Origin: Desulfovibrio sp. OH1186_COT-070
GTDB lineage: Bacteria > Desulfobacterota > Desulfovibrionia > Desulfovibrionales > Desulfovibrionaceae
Direction: 5' to 3'
Length of the DNA stretch: 64,000 bases
Assembly: GCF_003860215.1 (NCBI RefSeq)
Contig: NZ_RQYH01000010.1
Span: 1 to 64,000 of the forward strand
Shown: piece by piece, positions 18,368-27,534 of the stretch
Numbering within the stretch: the first letter of the stretch is position 1
How the letters are laid out: each line of letters begins with the position of its first letter
Position numbers and translations under genes: made by a program
Notes under the pieces: generated by a model
Told to the model about the DNA's origin: nothing
Seen by the model: the letters and a program-made list of their open reading frames with translations, nothing else
The model's database searches: none

Positions 18368-18387
18368 TTTGCCCGCTTCGGGGCAAA
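18368..18387 (-). promoter_or_regulatory. Leader hairpin upstream of the CxxC exported-protein gene
   Basis: TTTGCCC and GGGCAAA form a perfect 7-bp stem with a six-base loop. On the minus strand the stem is followed after four bases by a run of five T, resembling a weak intrinsic terminator placed 27 bases upstream of the GTG start. It could be an attenuator or simply the end of an upstream transcript. Confidence 0.3.
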
Positions 18388-18501
18388 CATTGGCAGGATA
18401 GCGCAAAAAACCTGAAAGCTCAAAAACTTTCCGGGCGGGGCAAGATGCGCCGTGACCGTTGCCTGCCCGGCCTGCAAGCCTTTCGCGGCAGCACAAACAG
18501 A

Positions 18502-18550
18502 TGGACAAGCTCCACCGAAAAAGATACTGTAATTGTAGCGTACTATACCT
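18502..18550 (+). promoter_or_regulatory. Putative promoter region of the adhesin gene
   Basis: TGGACA (18502-18507) and TACTGT (18525-18530) are 17 bases apart; a further -10-like TACTATACC lies at 18541-18549. The stretch is distinctly A+T richer than its surroundings and about 85-130 bases upstream of the adhesin ATG. Confidence 0.4.
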
Positions 18551-18633
18551 TGCTGCTTGGCACTTTTGCGCCAGTCCGCACACACCTGCGCCCGTGCCCC
18601 CAAATTTTGCCGGGGCGACAGTGGAGTTTTTTC

Positions 18634-21600
18634 ATGCGCGAGATACACAAACCCCATAGCGGCCAGACAGTCTCCATCCCTGCCGGGGAAACCCGCGAAG
18701 CAGAACTGACGTTCAAGCTTTCCGACGTTGTTCTTGTGCGGCGGGGCGATGACCTTGTGCTGGAATTTGCGGACGGCGCTGTGCTCATTTTTGACGAATA
18801 TTTTTCGCACGGCGCCAGCACCGCCAGCCTGAAGTTTGCCGACGGCATCACGCACCTGAACGGAGAGGACTACCTCTCCGACAGCAGCAGGGGCGCGGAA
18901 AAAGCGGCAGAGACCGGGGGTGACGGCAAGGATGCGGCAGGCAGCGCTGCGCAGGGGCAAAATGCCCACCAGACAGCCGGGCAAAACTCCGGCCAGCACT
19001 CTGAAGCTGTCGGCCAATCCGGCCAAACCTCCGGTCAGGCGATGGCACAGGCAGCACAGGACTCCGGTCAGGCAGAACAGGCCGACAGCCGAAATGCCGA
19101 TGGCGGCGACAGAGCGCACGCGGCGCTCCAGATGCAGGAAACACGGTTGTACGAAATGGGCAACCTCAAACTGCTCGGCGGCTATTCTCCCCTCGGTTCT
19201 CTGGACATGAACGATGCCCGGAGCTGGCATCCCGAGCAGAGGCAAACCCCGGAAGCCTTCCGGGAACACGCAAGCCCGCTTCTGCCCGGCACGCCAACGG
19301 CCCCCGCGCCGGATGTTTCTCCCTATGCTGCCGGTGCGCTTGTGGCAGAAGGTGTTCTCCCCAACGGAAATACTTTCACCCCCGGCGTGAGCCTGCAAAG
19401 AGGCTCCCTCGGCGCTCCCCGGCAAAACGCCTACTGGGAGGCGGAGGCAGGCAGCCTGCCCGCCGGGCACAGCGCTTCTTCTGTGGACAGCACAGGCAAC
19501 CAGACCGTGGAAACCCCCTACGGCCTTTTTGCGCTGGACACCACCACCGGAAAATACACATACACCCTGGACAATGGCAAAACCGCCACCCAGAGCCTGA
19601 ACGCGCACGAAAGCGCTGTCAGCACCCTTTCCTTTGTGCTCAGGGACGCAGCCACCCATGCTGTCCTGCACGATGCGGACGGCAACCCCCTGACCACGGA
19701 CTGCTCCATAACCATTGTGGGCGCCAACGACAGGCCCGACCTCACCCTCGTCGGCTCCGGCGCGCACAGCGGCCTCAAAGACGGCGGAACGGCGTTCGTC
19801 GGCGGCGCCTTTCGTGTGCAGGACCGTGATGCCGACGGGGCATGGACTTCCGGTACGAACAACGCGAACCACCGGTACGAAATCCGCGCTGGTGAAGGCA
19901 CACAAGGCGCGGCCAGCGACGGCTCCTGGGGGGAGGCATCCTCCTTCCGCAGCGAATACGGCACGCTTGTGGTGCGCCCCAACGGAACCTACGGCTATAC
20001 CCTGAACAGCGCCAGCGACAAGGTGCATGCCCTGACCGCAAGTTCCACGCACACCGATGTTTTTGTTCTCACGGCCGTGGACGCGCACGGAGCCTGGTCA
20101 CGCCAGACTGTCAGCGTGGAGATCGGCGGAAAAAACGATCCGCCACGGTTCAGCATCGATACTGCGGGCAGAGAAGTGAAAGAAAAAGGCCACCTTGCAA
20201 AAAATGTGGAGGAAAACGGCACCCCGCACTACAGCGGCACGCTTGTGGCCTCCCATATTGATGCCGGAGCGGACGGCATCACCTACAGCATCGCGCCGAC
20301 AGTCCACATCAACGGCGCTGCCACGACCGGCACCGTCATTGATCCCCATACGCTCAAAACCGCCTACGGCACGCTGTATCTTGAGCCAAAGCCCGCCAGC
20401 AATGCCGAATACCCCTGCGAGTACCGGTTTGTTCTCGACAACGATGCGGACGTTGTCAACACGATGTCCAACGGGCAAACCGTGAACCTCCACTTTACCG
20501 TCAGCGCTGCGGATGCCGGCGGGACACGGGCTCAGCAGCTTGCCTTTTCTGTCAAGGGCACCAACGACAAACCGGAGATCACAAGCCTGGGCACCCCCGC
20601 CACCCTTGCGGAAGATGCCGGGCCGGGGCAGACCACGGGTCAGGTCACGGCAAGGGATGCCGATACCGGAGACCGCCTGTTTTACTCCATCGAAAGATCC
20701 GCCGAACGCCTTGTCCAGATTGAAGAAGGCAAGTACGGCCGCCTGGAAATCACGGAAGGCACAGGCGCATACAAATACATTCTCAACAACGGCAAAGCCC
20801 AGGAGCTGGCAGAAGGCCAGACAGCCCATGACGAGTTCTGGATCCGCGCCGTGGACAGTCTTGGCGCGTATGACCGGCAGCTTCTGCGCATCAATATTCA
20901 GGGCAAGGACGACAAACCCGTGCTCGGCAATCTTTCCGGCAGCATCCGCGAAGACATGGGCGACAGCGGCAGCCTGCCCGGCGCGCAGGTCGTGGCGCAC
21001 GGCACGGTAACCGCCAGCGACAGGGACACACTGGACATATCCCGCAGCTTCTCCCTCCTGGAAGCCACGGGCACCGGCAATTCCGTGGTGCAGACAACCG
21101 ACGGCTATGCGGTTGAAGGCAGATACGGCACGCTTGCTTTCAAAACCGACGGTTCATACACCTACACCCTGACCCGAAATCAGGACAACGAAATCCAGAA
21201 GCTTGCTCCGGAGCAGTCGCTGACCGAGAGCTTCAAAATCCGCGTCACCACCGGGCAGAGCACCGAGCCCGGCGCGTTTCGCTCCAGCACAGAGGGGCAA
21301 CTCGTCATCACCATTGAAGGCTCCAATGACGCGCCTGTCATTACCGCCGGGGACTACAGCCTTGATGTCAACGGCAATCCGGGCGGCAATACCGTGGCCA
21401 CGGGCAAAATGGCCATCACCGATGTGGATCAGGACCAGACAGTCACCACCGATGCGCACGGCAAAATCACTTCCGGGCACCACACGTTCTATTTTCAGAA
21501 TGGCGACAACAAACTCCAGTCTCTGGAGGGCAAATACGGCACCATAAAGGTTGACCGCACCACCGGCGAATACACCTATACCCTCAACGAATACGCCGCC

Positions 21601-23856
21601 AATCTGGACATCGCGCATACGGAAAACTTCACCCTTGTGGCGGACGACGGGCGCGGCGGCACGGCAACGCAGGACATTGCCGTGCGCGTGGCCGCACTCA
21701 CAAGCCCGCCCGTGGGGCCGGGCACAAGTTATACCCTGCACGGCGGCGCGCATAACCTCAAGGAAGACCATTTTTCCGCAACCACCAATGTGCAGGCCAC
21801 GGGCACAGCCACCGGGGGAAGCGCCACGGAGCCTTACGGCTTCAAGACATCTTCCGGCCATTTCAGCCTGACCACCAAAGGCCGCTACGGCAGCATCAGC
21901 ATCGACAAAACCACCGGCGAATACACCTACACGCTGGACAACAGCCTGAGCGCGGTGCAGCAGCTTGCCGCCCATGCGTCGCTGACAGAATCCTTTCGAC
22001 TCTGGGGCAGCGGCAGCGGCACAGTGGACATCACCATCCTCGGCTCCAACGACCGCCCCGAAATTCTTCTCGGGCAGACAGATCTGACCGTCTCCCAGAA
22101 AGACGGGGAAGACACGTCCACCGCCTGGGGCGCGCTTTCTGTCCGCGATCTGGACGCGGACGACAGCCACACCTTCACCCTGGCCAGCGACGGCTCCGAA
22201 AAAAGCGTCGCCCACTACCGCTTCACGGTTGACGGAAACGGCAAGATCACCGGCACCCAAGAGTGCGCGGCAAATGAGGCTGACTACAGGGTGGAAGTCA
22301 ACAAGGACACCGGCGCGGGCAAGCTTGTGTATCTGGCCAACGGCAGGCACTTGACTGCCGACGATTCCGCTCCTGTCAGTTTTTCCCTCTACGCCCGGGA
22401 CAGCGCGGGCATAACAACCGCAGGCAACGGCGACGAACTTTCCCTTTCGGAGGCGGCTGTGGTCACTGTGTCCGTTCAGGGCAACAACGCCCCGCCCGTA
22501 TGGACGGCCGCGCCCGCCAACAACGTGAAAGAAGACGACATGCCTCCCGGAGGTTCCGTCACCTGCACGGGCACGCTCAATGCCCTTGTTACCGATGATA
22601 CCGGAGCAGGCGCGGGAGACGGCCTGACCTTCAGCATCATGAACGGGAACAGGCAGACCATGCTGCTGACCCACCCCGACAACTGGGGCACCCTGCTCAT
22701 CAACGATTCCCGCACCGGAGACTATACCTTTACCCTGAACAACCAGCTCCCGCGGGTGCAGGCCCTTGGCGAGGGCGAAATCGTCACGGCCGTCTTCACA
22801 ATCCGGGTGACGGACAAACACGGCGGCCAAAGCGACAAGGAACTCGCCATCACCATCACCGGCACCAACGACAATCCCGTGCTTGCGTCTTTGAGCGGCC
22901 TGAACGTCACGGCCGAAGCCAACAGCGCCGACATTGTGCCCAGCCAGACCCGGCAGGCCAAAGCCACGGATGTTGATTCCGATCAGGGGGCTTTGCAATA
23001 CGAATGCGCATTCAAGTCAGCCATCCAGAACGGAACGCCCCTCTCCGGAAAACAGGCGGAGGACTACGGCACGCTGCATCTGGAGGCGGACGGCAAATAT
23101 TGGTTTGCACTGGACAACAGCAAGGAGGCGGTCAAGGCTCTCGGCGGCGGCGAGACCATTACCCTCACCTTTGAGATGACCGCAAGGGATGATCACGGCG
23201 CAACTTCCCACCCCCAAAGCTTTGCCGTTCAGATCAGCGGCGTGAACGACGCGCCGGAATTCATTGCGGCAGACTCCCATTTTGACCGTACCCTGGATCT
23301 AACCGGGGGCACAACAACCACAGGAAAAGTCACGGCCATTGACCCGGACTCTCCCTTCACATACGCAATCCGCAAAGAAACAGTCGGAGAAGTGACCGAA
23401 GGAACGACCGTTGACGGAAACTACGGCACCATTACCATAGGCAATGGCGGCAACTACACATACACGCTCAGATCCGGCGTGAACCCTGCGGATGTTCCGA
23501 GCAACGGCAGGGAAGTTTTTACCGTTTTGGCCACCGACGCCAATGGCGCATTTGCAGAGCGCCAACTCACCATCACCCTTGAGGGCGGCACAGCGCCCGC
23601 CATTACCGGACGCGGCAGAATGGCGTCCTTTGCGGGCGCTCCCGATGCCGGAGATTCCCCTGTCATGGCCGAGTTGCTTGCCAACGGAGCAAGCCTTGAC
23701 TCCCTGCTGGGAGCAGGCAGCGGCTCTCCGCCCCGGCAAACAGCGGGCACAGAGCAGGCTCAACCCCCTGGCGGCATGCAGGCGGCTGTTGTTCTGCCTG
23801 ACACCGGCATGACGGACGATGTCGCAGCCAGAATACTCATGGAAAATCAGGGCTGA
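18634..23856 (+). CDS. Giant VCBS/cadherin-like repeat adhesin
   Basis: A 1740-residue protein starting at the ATG at 18634 after GTGGAG. No Sec signal. Residues 1-80 (LSDVVLVRRGDDLVLEFADG) resemble the prefix domain of BapA/LapA-type adhesins. A Gln/Gly/Ser-rich linker follows (about 90-170). From about residue 290 to 1660 come some eleven VCBS-type units of 90-130 residues, each with a YGTL...GxYTYTLDN core and ending G(S/T)NDxP. The C-terminus is Gly/Ala-rich with no obvious RTX nonapeptides. Such proteins are usually secreted by type I systems, but no ABC transporter, membrane-fusion protein or TolC is in the window. A surface role in attachment or biofilm is inferred. It ends at a hairpin shared with the convergent methyltransferase gene. 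Confidence 0.8.
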   Translation: MREIHKPHSGQTVSIPAGETREAELTFKLSDVVLVRRGDDLVLEFADGAVLIFDEYFSHGASTASLKFADGITHLNGEDYLSDSSRGAEKAAETGGDGKDAAGSAAQGQNAHQTAGQNSGQHSEAVGQSGQTSGQAMAQAAQDSGQAEQADSRNADGGDRAHAALQMQETRLYEMGNLKLLGGYSPLGSLDMNDARSWHPEQRQTPEAFREHASPLLPGTPTAPAPDVSPYAAGALVAEGVLPNGNTFTPGVSLQRGSLGAPRQNAYWEAEAGSLPAGHSASSVDSTGNQTVETPYGLFALDTTTGKYTYTLDNGKTATQSLNAHESAVSTLSFVLRDAATHAVLHDADGNPLTTDCSITIVGANDRPDLTLVGSGAHSGLKDGGTAFVGGAFRVQDRDADGAWTSGTNNANHRYEIRAGEGTQGAASDGSWGEASSFRSEYGTLVVRPNGTYGYTLNSASDKVHALTASSTHTDVFVLTAVDAHGAWSRQTVSVEIGGKNDPPRFSIDTAGREVKEKGHLAKNVEENGTPHYSGTLVASHIDAGADGITYSIAPTVHINGAATTGTVIDPHTLKTAYGTLYLEPKPASNAEYPCEYRFVLDNDADVVNTMSNGQTVNLHFTVSAADAGGTRAQQLAFSVKGTNDKPEITSLGTPATLAEDAGPGQTTGQVTARDADTGDRLFYSIERSAERLVQIEEGKYGRLEITEGTGAYKYILNNGKAQELAEGQTAHDEFWIRAVDSLGAYDRQLLRINIQGKDDKPVLGNLSGSIREDMGDSGSLPGAQVVAHGTVTASDRDTLDISRSFSLLEATGTGNSVVQTTDGYAVEGRYGTLAFKTDGSYTYTLTRNQDNEIQKLAPEQSLTESFKIRVTTGQSTEPGAFRSSTEGQLVITIEGSNDAPVITAGDYSLDVNGNPGGNTVATGKMAITDVDQDQTVTTDAHGKITSGHHTFYFQNGDNKLQSLEGKYGTIKVDRTTGEYTYTLNEYAANLDIAHTENFTLVADDGRGGTATQDIAVRVAALTSPPVGPGTSYTLHGGAHNLKEDHFSATTNVQATGTATGGSATEPYGFKTSSGHFSLTTKGRYGSISIDKTTGEYTYTLDNSLSAVQQLAAHASLTESFRLWGSGSGTVDITILGSNDRPEILLGQTDLTVSQKDGEDTSTAWGALSVRDLDADDSHTFTLASDGSEKSVAHYRFTVDGNGKITGTQECAANEADYRVEVNKDTGAGKLVYLANGRHLTADDSAPVSFSLYARDSAGITTAGNGDELSLSEAAVVTVSVQGNNAPPVWTAAPANNVKEDDMPPGGSVTCTGTLNALVTDDTGAGAGDGLTFSIMNGNRQTMLLTHPDNWGTLLINDSRTGDYTFTLNNQLPRVQALGEGEIVTAVFTIRVTDKHGGQSDKELAITITGTNDNPVLASLSGLNVTAEANSADIVPSQTRQAKATDVDSDQGALQYECAFKSAIQNGTPLSGKQAEDYGTLHLEADGKYWFALDNSKEAVKALGGGETITLTFEMTARDDHGATSHPQSFAVQISGVNDAPEFIAADSHFDRTLDLTGGTTTTGKVTAIDPDSPFTYAIRKETVGEVTEGTTVDGNYGTITIGNGGNYTYTLRSGVNPADVPSNGREVFTVLATDANGAFAERQLTITLEGGTAPAITGRGRMASFAGAPDAGDSPVMAELLANGASLDSLLGAGSGSPPRQTAGTEQAQPPGGMQAAVVLPDTGMTDDVAARILMENQG

Positions 23857-23884
23857 ACCGCCCACAACACACCGAAGCACCCCG

Positions 23885-23913
23885 TGCGGGCGGCGCAAGA
23901 CGCGCCGCCCGCA
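23885..23913. terminator. Bidirectional hairpin between convergent genes
   Basis: GCGGGCGGCGC and GCGCCGCCCGC pair perfectly over 11 bp, extended by a T-A pair, with a five-base loop. It fills the 57-base gap between the adhesin stop and the methyltransferase stop. There is no strong T-run, so termination strength is uncertain. Confidence 0.55.
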
Positions 23914-24579
23914 TCACGCCTTGCGCGCAATGCAGAAGAGATTGTTCTCGTGCTCTCCGGTCAGATACGGCATGCACTCCACAGATTCCACCGTAAAATA
24001 TTCCCCCACAAGCTGCGCGAGGCTTTGCGCCGAAAACAGGCGGACGTGGGTGGCCGAGTCCACAAGGTTTTTGTTGGGCACCTGAATATACGCTGTGCCG
24101 CCCGGCTCCATGACGCGGCGCATCTCCTGCAGGGTCAGATCCGCGCTGAGCACATGTTCCAGGCATTCCGTGGCAATGACCGTCCGGAATTCCCCGTCGT
24201 CAAAGGGCATGGACTCGGAAAAGCCGAAAAAAACCTTGCGCAGGCGCTGCCGGTTGACCACAACTCTGCTGGGGCTGGCGTCCAGCCCTGTCACGGAAAA
24301 CCCCAATTTGGCCAGGGCCATGAGCAATTCGCAATTTCCGCAGCCCACGTCCAGCACCTTGCCGTCCCGCCCGGTCTTGACCAGCAGGTTGAGAATTTTT
24401 TTCAGGCCCACGCGGTTCTGCACATATTCGTCTTCAAACAGCGCAGGATATTTCAGGTACAGGCGGGTGATGTATTCCAGCAGGAATATGTAGTCGAGCT
24501 TTCTGGATTTTTGCGTGAGCATCTCGTTTTCAGCGCCAACAAATGTTGTTCTGTAGCGCGCGTTTTCCAGATCAAACAT
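23914..24579 (-). CDS. Class I SAM-dependent methyltransferase
   Basis: A 221-residue methyltransferase of the Methyltransf_11 type: VLDVGCGNCELLMALAKLGF (SAM-binding motif I), VTGLDASPSRV, MPFDDGEFRTVIATECLEHV (motif II/post II) and MRRVMEPGGTAYIQVPNKN (motif III). The N-terminal 60 residues are helical and may bind the acceptor. It is the last gene of the six-gene minus-strand glycan operon, 36 bases after the radical SAM gene. Acceptor unknown. Confidence 0.85.
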   Translation of the reverse strand: MFDLENARYRTTFVGAENEMLTQKSRKLDYIFLLEYITRLYLKYPALFEDEYVQNRVGLKKILNLLVKTGRDGKVLDVGCGNCELLMALAKLGFSVTGLDASPSRVVVNRQRLRKVFFGFSESMPFDDGEFRTVIATECLEHVLSADLTLQEMRRVMEPGGTAYIQVPNKNLVDSATHVRLFSAQSLAQLVGEYFTVESVECMPYLTGEHENNLFCIARKA

Positions 24580-24615
24580 GGCAACTCCGGTCTGCCCGTC
24601 GCGCGGGCGGTTGGC

Positions 24616-25449
24616 TCAGTCGTGCATCCAGTCCCTGTCGCAGGTTCTGCACAGGGCGTAGCCCGCAGGGTTCTGCCGGATTTTGGGCAAATCGTGCACA
24701 TGGCCCAGTTGGGTGATGTTTTCCGAATCAAGACAGCAGGCCACCACACTCCCGTCCCAGCGGATGTTGACGTGGTTGAAACGAATGAAAAAGCAGCGCC
24801 GCACCATTTCCTGCATGTGCGCATCGTCATAGACGGTCTTGCGCGCGGCCACATTTCCGGCCCAGGAGTGGGACTGCACATCCCGAAAAAGATCCCGGAT
24901 GCGCGAATCCAGTTGCATGTCATCCGCCCAGGCAAACACGTCGTCCCTGTTGTGGCTGAGCAGATTGGCGCAGAATTTGGGCGGGAACACATTGTGTGCA
25001 AAGCAGTGCTCGGCCAGACGGGCAAAAGCCTCCAGCGACTTGCGGGTATGCAGGGAAACCATGACCGACCAGGGGCGGGCGTCCAGCATTTCTTCCATGC
25101 GCGCGGTGTTCAGCAACGTGCCGTTGGTGGAAACCACGGCCCGCAGGCCCGTTTCACCGGCAAGGCGCAGATAGTGCAGAAAGCTCTTGTGCAGAAAAGG
25201 CTCTCCCAGCCGGTGAAAAGAAAACAGGCTGTCGGGCGCGGCATAGCGCATGGCCAGCGTCACCGTCTGTTCCGTTGCGTAGCCCCTGGGGTACTGCGTT
25301 GTGGGCGTTGGGCAGTTGGGGCAGGACAGATTGCAGATATTGGTCAGTTCCACGCCGTCCACAACAGGCATCAGCGGCCAATTCTTCTTCAGCGTGCCGT
25401 ACACCAGGGCATGCTTGGCGGCCAGCGCGCCCTGCATCTCTTTCGCCAT
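24616..25449 (-). CDS. Radical SAM protein with C-terminal cysteine-rich (SPASM-like) tail
   Basis: A 277-residue protein. Cysteines 39, 43 and 46 in NICNLSCPNCPTPTT form the CxxxCxxC motif for the SAM-binding 4Fe-4S cluster; FSFHRLGEPFLHKSFLHYL follows the usual GGE-type position, here with LGEP. The C-terminal NIRWDGSVVACCLDSEN and ALCRTCDRDWM supply additional cysteines like a SPASM auxiliary cluster. Start ATG at 25449, one base after the upstream stop. Neighbours are methyltransferases on both sides and wecB, so modification of a glycan or a glycan-linked intermediate is likely; substrate unknown. Confidence 0.8.
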   Translation of the reverse strand: MAKEMQGALAAKHALVYGTLKKNWPLMPVVDGVELTNICNLSCPNCPTPTTQYPRGYATEQTVTLAMRYAAPDSLFSFHRLGEPFLHKSFLHYLRLAGETGLRAVVSTNGTLLNTARMEEMLDARPWSVMVSLHTRKSLEAFARLAEHCFAHNVFPPKFCANLLSHNRDDVFAWADDMQLDSRIRDLFRDVQSHSWAGNVAARKTVYDDAHMQEMVRRCFFIRFNHVNIRWDGSVVACCLDSENITQLGHVHDLPKIRQNPAGYALCRTCDRDWMHD

Positions 25450-25450
25450 G

Positions 25451-26365
25451 TCACGCCCCCTGCCTTTTTTCTTCTGCAAGCGCCTCGTATCGCTTGACAA
25501 ACCTGTCAAGGCGCTGCTTGTACGCAGCGATTTCCTTTTCGTACTGCGCGCAACGCTGCGCCAGAACATCGGCGCTCATGTCTTCAAAAGCCCGGTCATA
25601 CACGGCTGTGGCCAATTTTTCAAAGCAGACCCGACGAAAGGCGCTCTGCGGGATTTCCACCGGAGCGCGCTTTCTGATGACGACCTTGTCGTACTTCCAC
25701 TTTTTTTCCGGAAACTCGAAAATGTCTTCAAAAGTTTCCATTTCCGCGCAGTCGCCCAGCATTTCTGCAATATCCACGCGCAAATCTCCGCGCCAGATCA
25801 CAAAACGGCCTTTTTCCACGCAGAGGTTCCACTGGTGCAGGCCGTCATAATGCGCTGACGCGCCTTCGTTTTTCGCATGGCGCAGGATGACCTTGCCCCC
25901 CTGCGCACAAACATGAAAGAGGTTGTACAGCCCAAGCACAGGATCAATGCAGTGGTCCAGAGAATTGCTCATGTGCACGATGTCAAAGGATTCCGGAGGA
26001 AAAATGTCGCTCAAGATTTCGGTAAACCCGAATTGCGGCTGCATTCCCGAAACAATGCCGTACATCTGCTTGAGCCGCGCATAGGCCGGGGCCAGCGCGT
26101 CCACGGCCACAAAGCTCAGGGCGGTTCGGGACGTTTTGAAGCCGCAGCGGGAAAAAGGCCCGCTGCCCGCATCCAGAAAGCGCGTTGCGGCTTTTTCCAG
26201 ATCTTCCTCCAGGCGGAAGGGCCGGTCAGCGGAAATCACTTCCTCCCAGTTGTGGCTTCCCGTGGCTCCCCTGGACGCCATATAGGTATTCCAGAATTTC
26301 ACTTCGCTGGGCACGCCTTCCAGCCATTTGTCCAGAATATGGGCATATTCCCGTTCCGAAAGCAT
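25451..26365 (-). CDS. Methyltransferase-like glycan-locus protein
   Basis: A 304-residue protein starting at the ATG at 26365 after AAAGGAC. The SAM-fold order is visible though motif I is atypical (RFLDAGSGPFSRCGFKTS), followed by LSFVAVDALAPAYARL, SFDIVHMSNSLDHCIDPVLG and VCAQGGKVILRHAKNEG. The last 60 residues form a charged, probably coiled-coil helix (QYEKEIAAYKQRLDRFVKRY). Such proteins are common in O-antigen and flagellar-glycan clusters. It sits between wecB and the radical SAM gene. Confidence 0.7.
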   Translation of the reverse strand: MLSEREYAHILDKWLEGVPSEVKFWNTYMASRGATGSHNWEEVISADRPFRLEEDLEKAATRFLDAGSGPFSRCGFKTSRTALSFVAVDALAPAYARLKQMYGIVSGMQPQFGFTEILSDIFPPESFDIVHMSNSLDHCIDPVLGLYNLFHVCAQGGKVILRHAKNEGASAHYDGLHQWNLCVEKGRFVIWRGDLRVDIAEMLGDCAEMETFEDIFEFPEKKWKYDKVVIRKRAPVEIPQSAFRRVCFEKLATAVYDRAFEDMSADVLAQRCAQYEKEIAAYKQRLDRFVKRYEALAEEKRQGA

Positions 26366-26400
26366 GTTTTGTCCTTTTGTTTGCCGTAATGCGTCGGCGG

Positions 26401-27534
26401 TTATGCCGTTTCCGGCAGGTTCTGCGCCGCCAGATGGTCGGCAATGCGCGTTGCGGCCATGCCGTCGCCGTAAGGATTGCGCGTTGCAGCCATGCGGGCC
26501 ACAGCCTGCGGATCGTCCAGCAGGCGCAGGGTCTGCGCGCAAATATTTTCCGCATCCGTGCCCACCAGCACATTGACTCCGGCCTCCACGCCCTCCGGCC
26601 TTTCTGTCACATCGCGCATGATCAGCACGGGCTTGCCCAGGGACGGCCCTTCTTCCTGAATGCCGCCCGAATCCGTGAGAATCAGGGAGCAGCCCTCCAT
26701 CAGGCGCACAAAGGCCCTGTAGGGCAAAGGCTCCTCCAGAAAGATATTGGGAACAGCGCCCAGAAGGGCGGTGACAGGACCGCGCACACGGGGATTGAGA
26801 TGCACGGGATAGACAATGCGCGCACGGGGCGCGGCTGCGGCAATGGCCGCAAGGGCCGCGCAGATGCGCTCGAAACCGGGACCAAAACTTTCCCTGCGGT
26901 GGCCCGTGACCAGGATGACGGGATGCCGCGCAAGGGCTTCCTCCACCCTGGCAGGCAGGGGAGGAGGATCGCGGCGCACAGCTTCCCGCGTCATGAGCAG
27001 CGCATCCACCACGGTATTGCCGGTGACCAGAATGTCTTGCGGCCTGACGCGTTCTGCCAGCAGATTGTCCCGCGCAAGCCCCGTGGGCGCATAGTGCCAG
27101 CGCGCCACCAGCCCCACAATGCGCCGGTTGGCTTCTTCCGGAAAGGGGACGCGGCAGTCCCAGGTGCGCAGCCCCGCCTCCACATGCCCTACGGGGATTC
27201 TCCGGTAAAAGGCGCTCAGGGCGGAAACCTGCACTGTGGTGGTATCGCCCTGCACCAGCACAGCATGGGGCGCGAGGCGTTCCAGCAGAGCGTCCACCGC
27301 GCCGAACAGGCGGGCGCTGAGCGAGGCCAGGCTCTGGCCCCCGGTCATGACATCCAGAGACGAATCGGGCGTGAGGCCAAAGTCGGCAAAGGTCTGTTCC
27401 AGCATCTGCCGGTGCTGCCCGGCGGCGCAGAGGTGCACGCCAAACTCCCCGGAGCGGCGGCGCAGTTCGTACACCACAGGCGCCATCTTCACCGCTTCGG
27501 GGCGCGTGCCCGCAATGACAAGAATGTTTTTCAC
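26401..27534 (-). CDS. wecB: UDP-N-acetylglucosamine 2-epimerase (non-hydrolysing)
   Basis: A 377-residue enzyme that interconverts UDP-GlcNAc and UDP-ManNAc, supplying ManNAc for surface glycans. Motifs: VIAGTRPEAVKMAPVVYEL at the N-terminus, VLVQGDTTTVQVSAL, GHVEAGLRTWD, VTGNTVVDALLMT, VTGHRRESFGPGFERICAAL and LTDSGGIQEEGPSLGKPVLI. Start is a GTG (27532-27534) that overlaps the TGA of the large upstream gene (GTGA), so translation is coupled. It is the only sugar-nucleotide enzyme in this first operon. Confidence 0.94.
   Translation of the reverse strand: MKNILVIAGTRPEAVKMAPVVYELRRRSGEFGVHLCAAGQHRQMLEQTFADFGLTPDSSLDVMTGGQSLASLSARLFGAVDALLERLAPHAVLVQGDTTTVQVSALSAFYRRIPVGHVEAGLRTWDCRVPFPEEANRRIVGLVARWHYAPTGLARDNLLAERVRPQDILVTGNTVVDALLMTREAVRRDPPPLPARVEEALARHPVILVTGHRRESFGPGFERICAALAAIAAAAPRARIVYPVHLNPRVRGPVTALLGAVPNIFLEEPLPYRAFVRLMEGCSLILTDSGGIQEEGPSLGKPVLIMRDVTERPEGVEAGVNVLVGTDAENICAQTLRLLDDPQAVARMAATRNPYGDGMAATRIADHLAAQNLPETA

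Noticed and set aside
18557-18569. Sigma-54-like TTGGCACTTTTGC upstream of the adhesin
   Set aside because: The GG and GC elements are only seven bases apart instead of ten, so it cannot be a normal -24/-12 promoter.
19500-23600. Regular repeats suggesting a CRISPR-like or satellite array
   Set aside because: They are in-frame protein repeats (VCBS units) with degenerate DNA and no short identical direct repeat with spacers.
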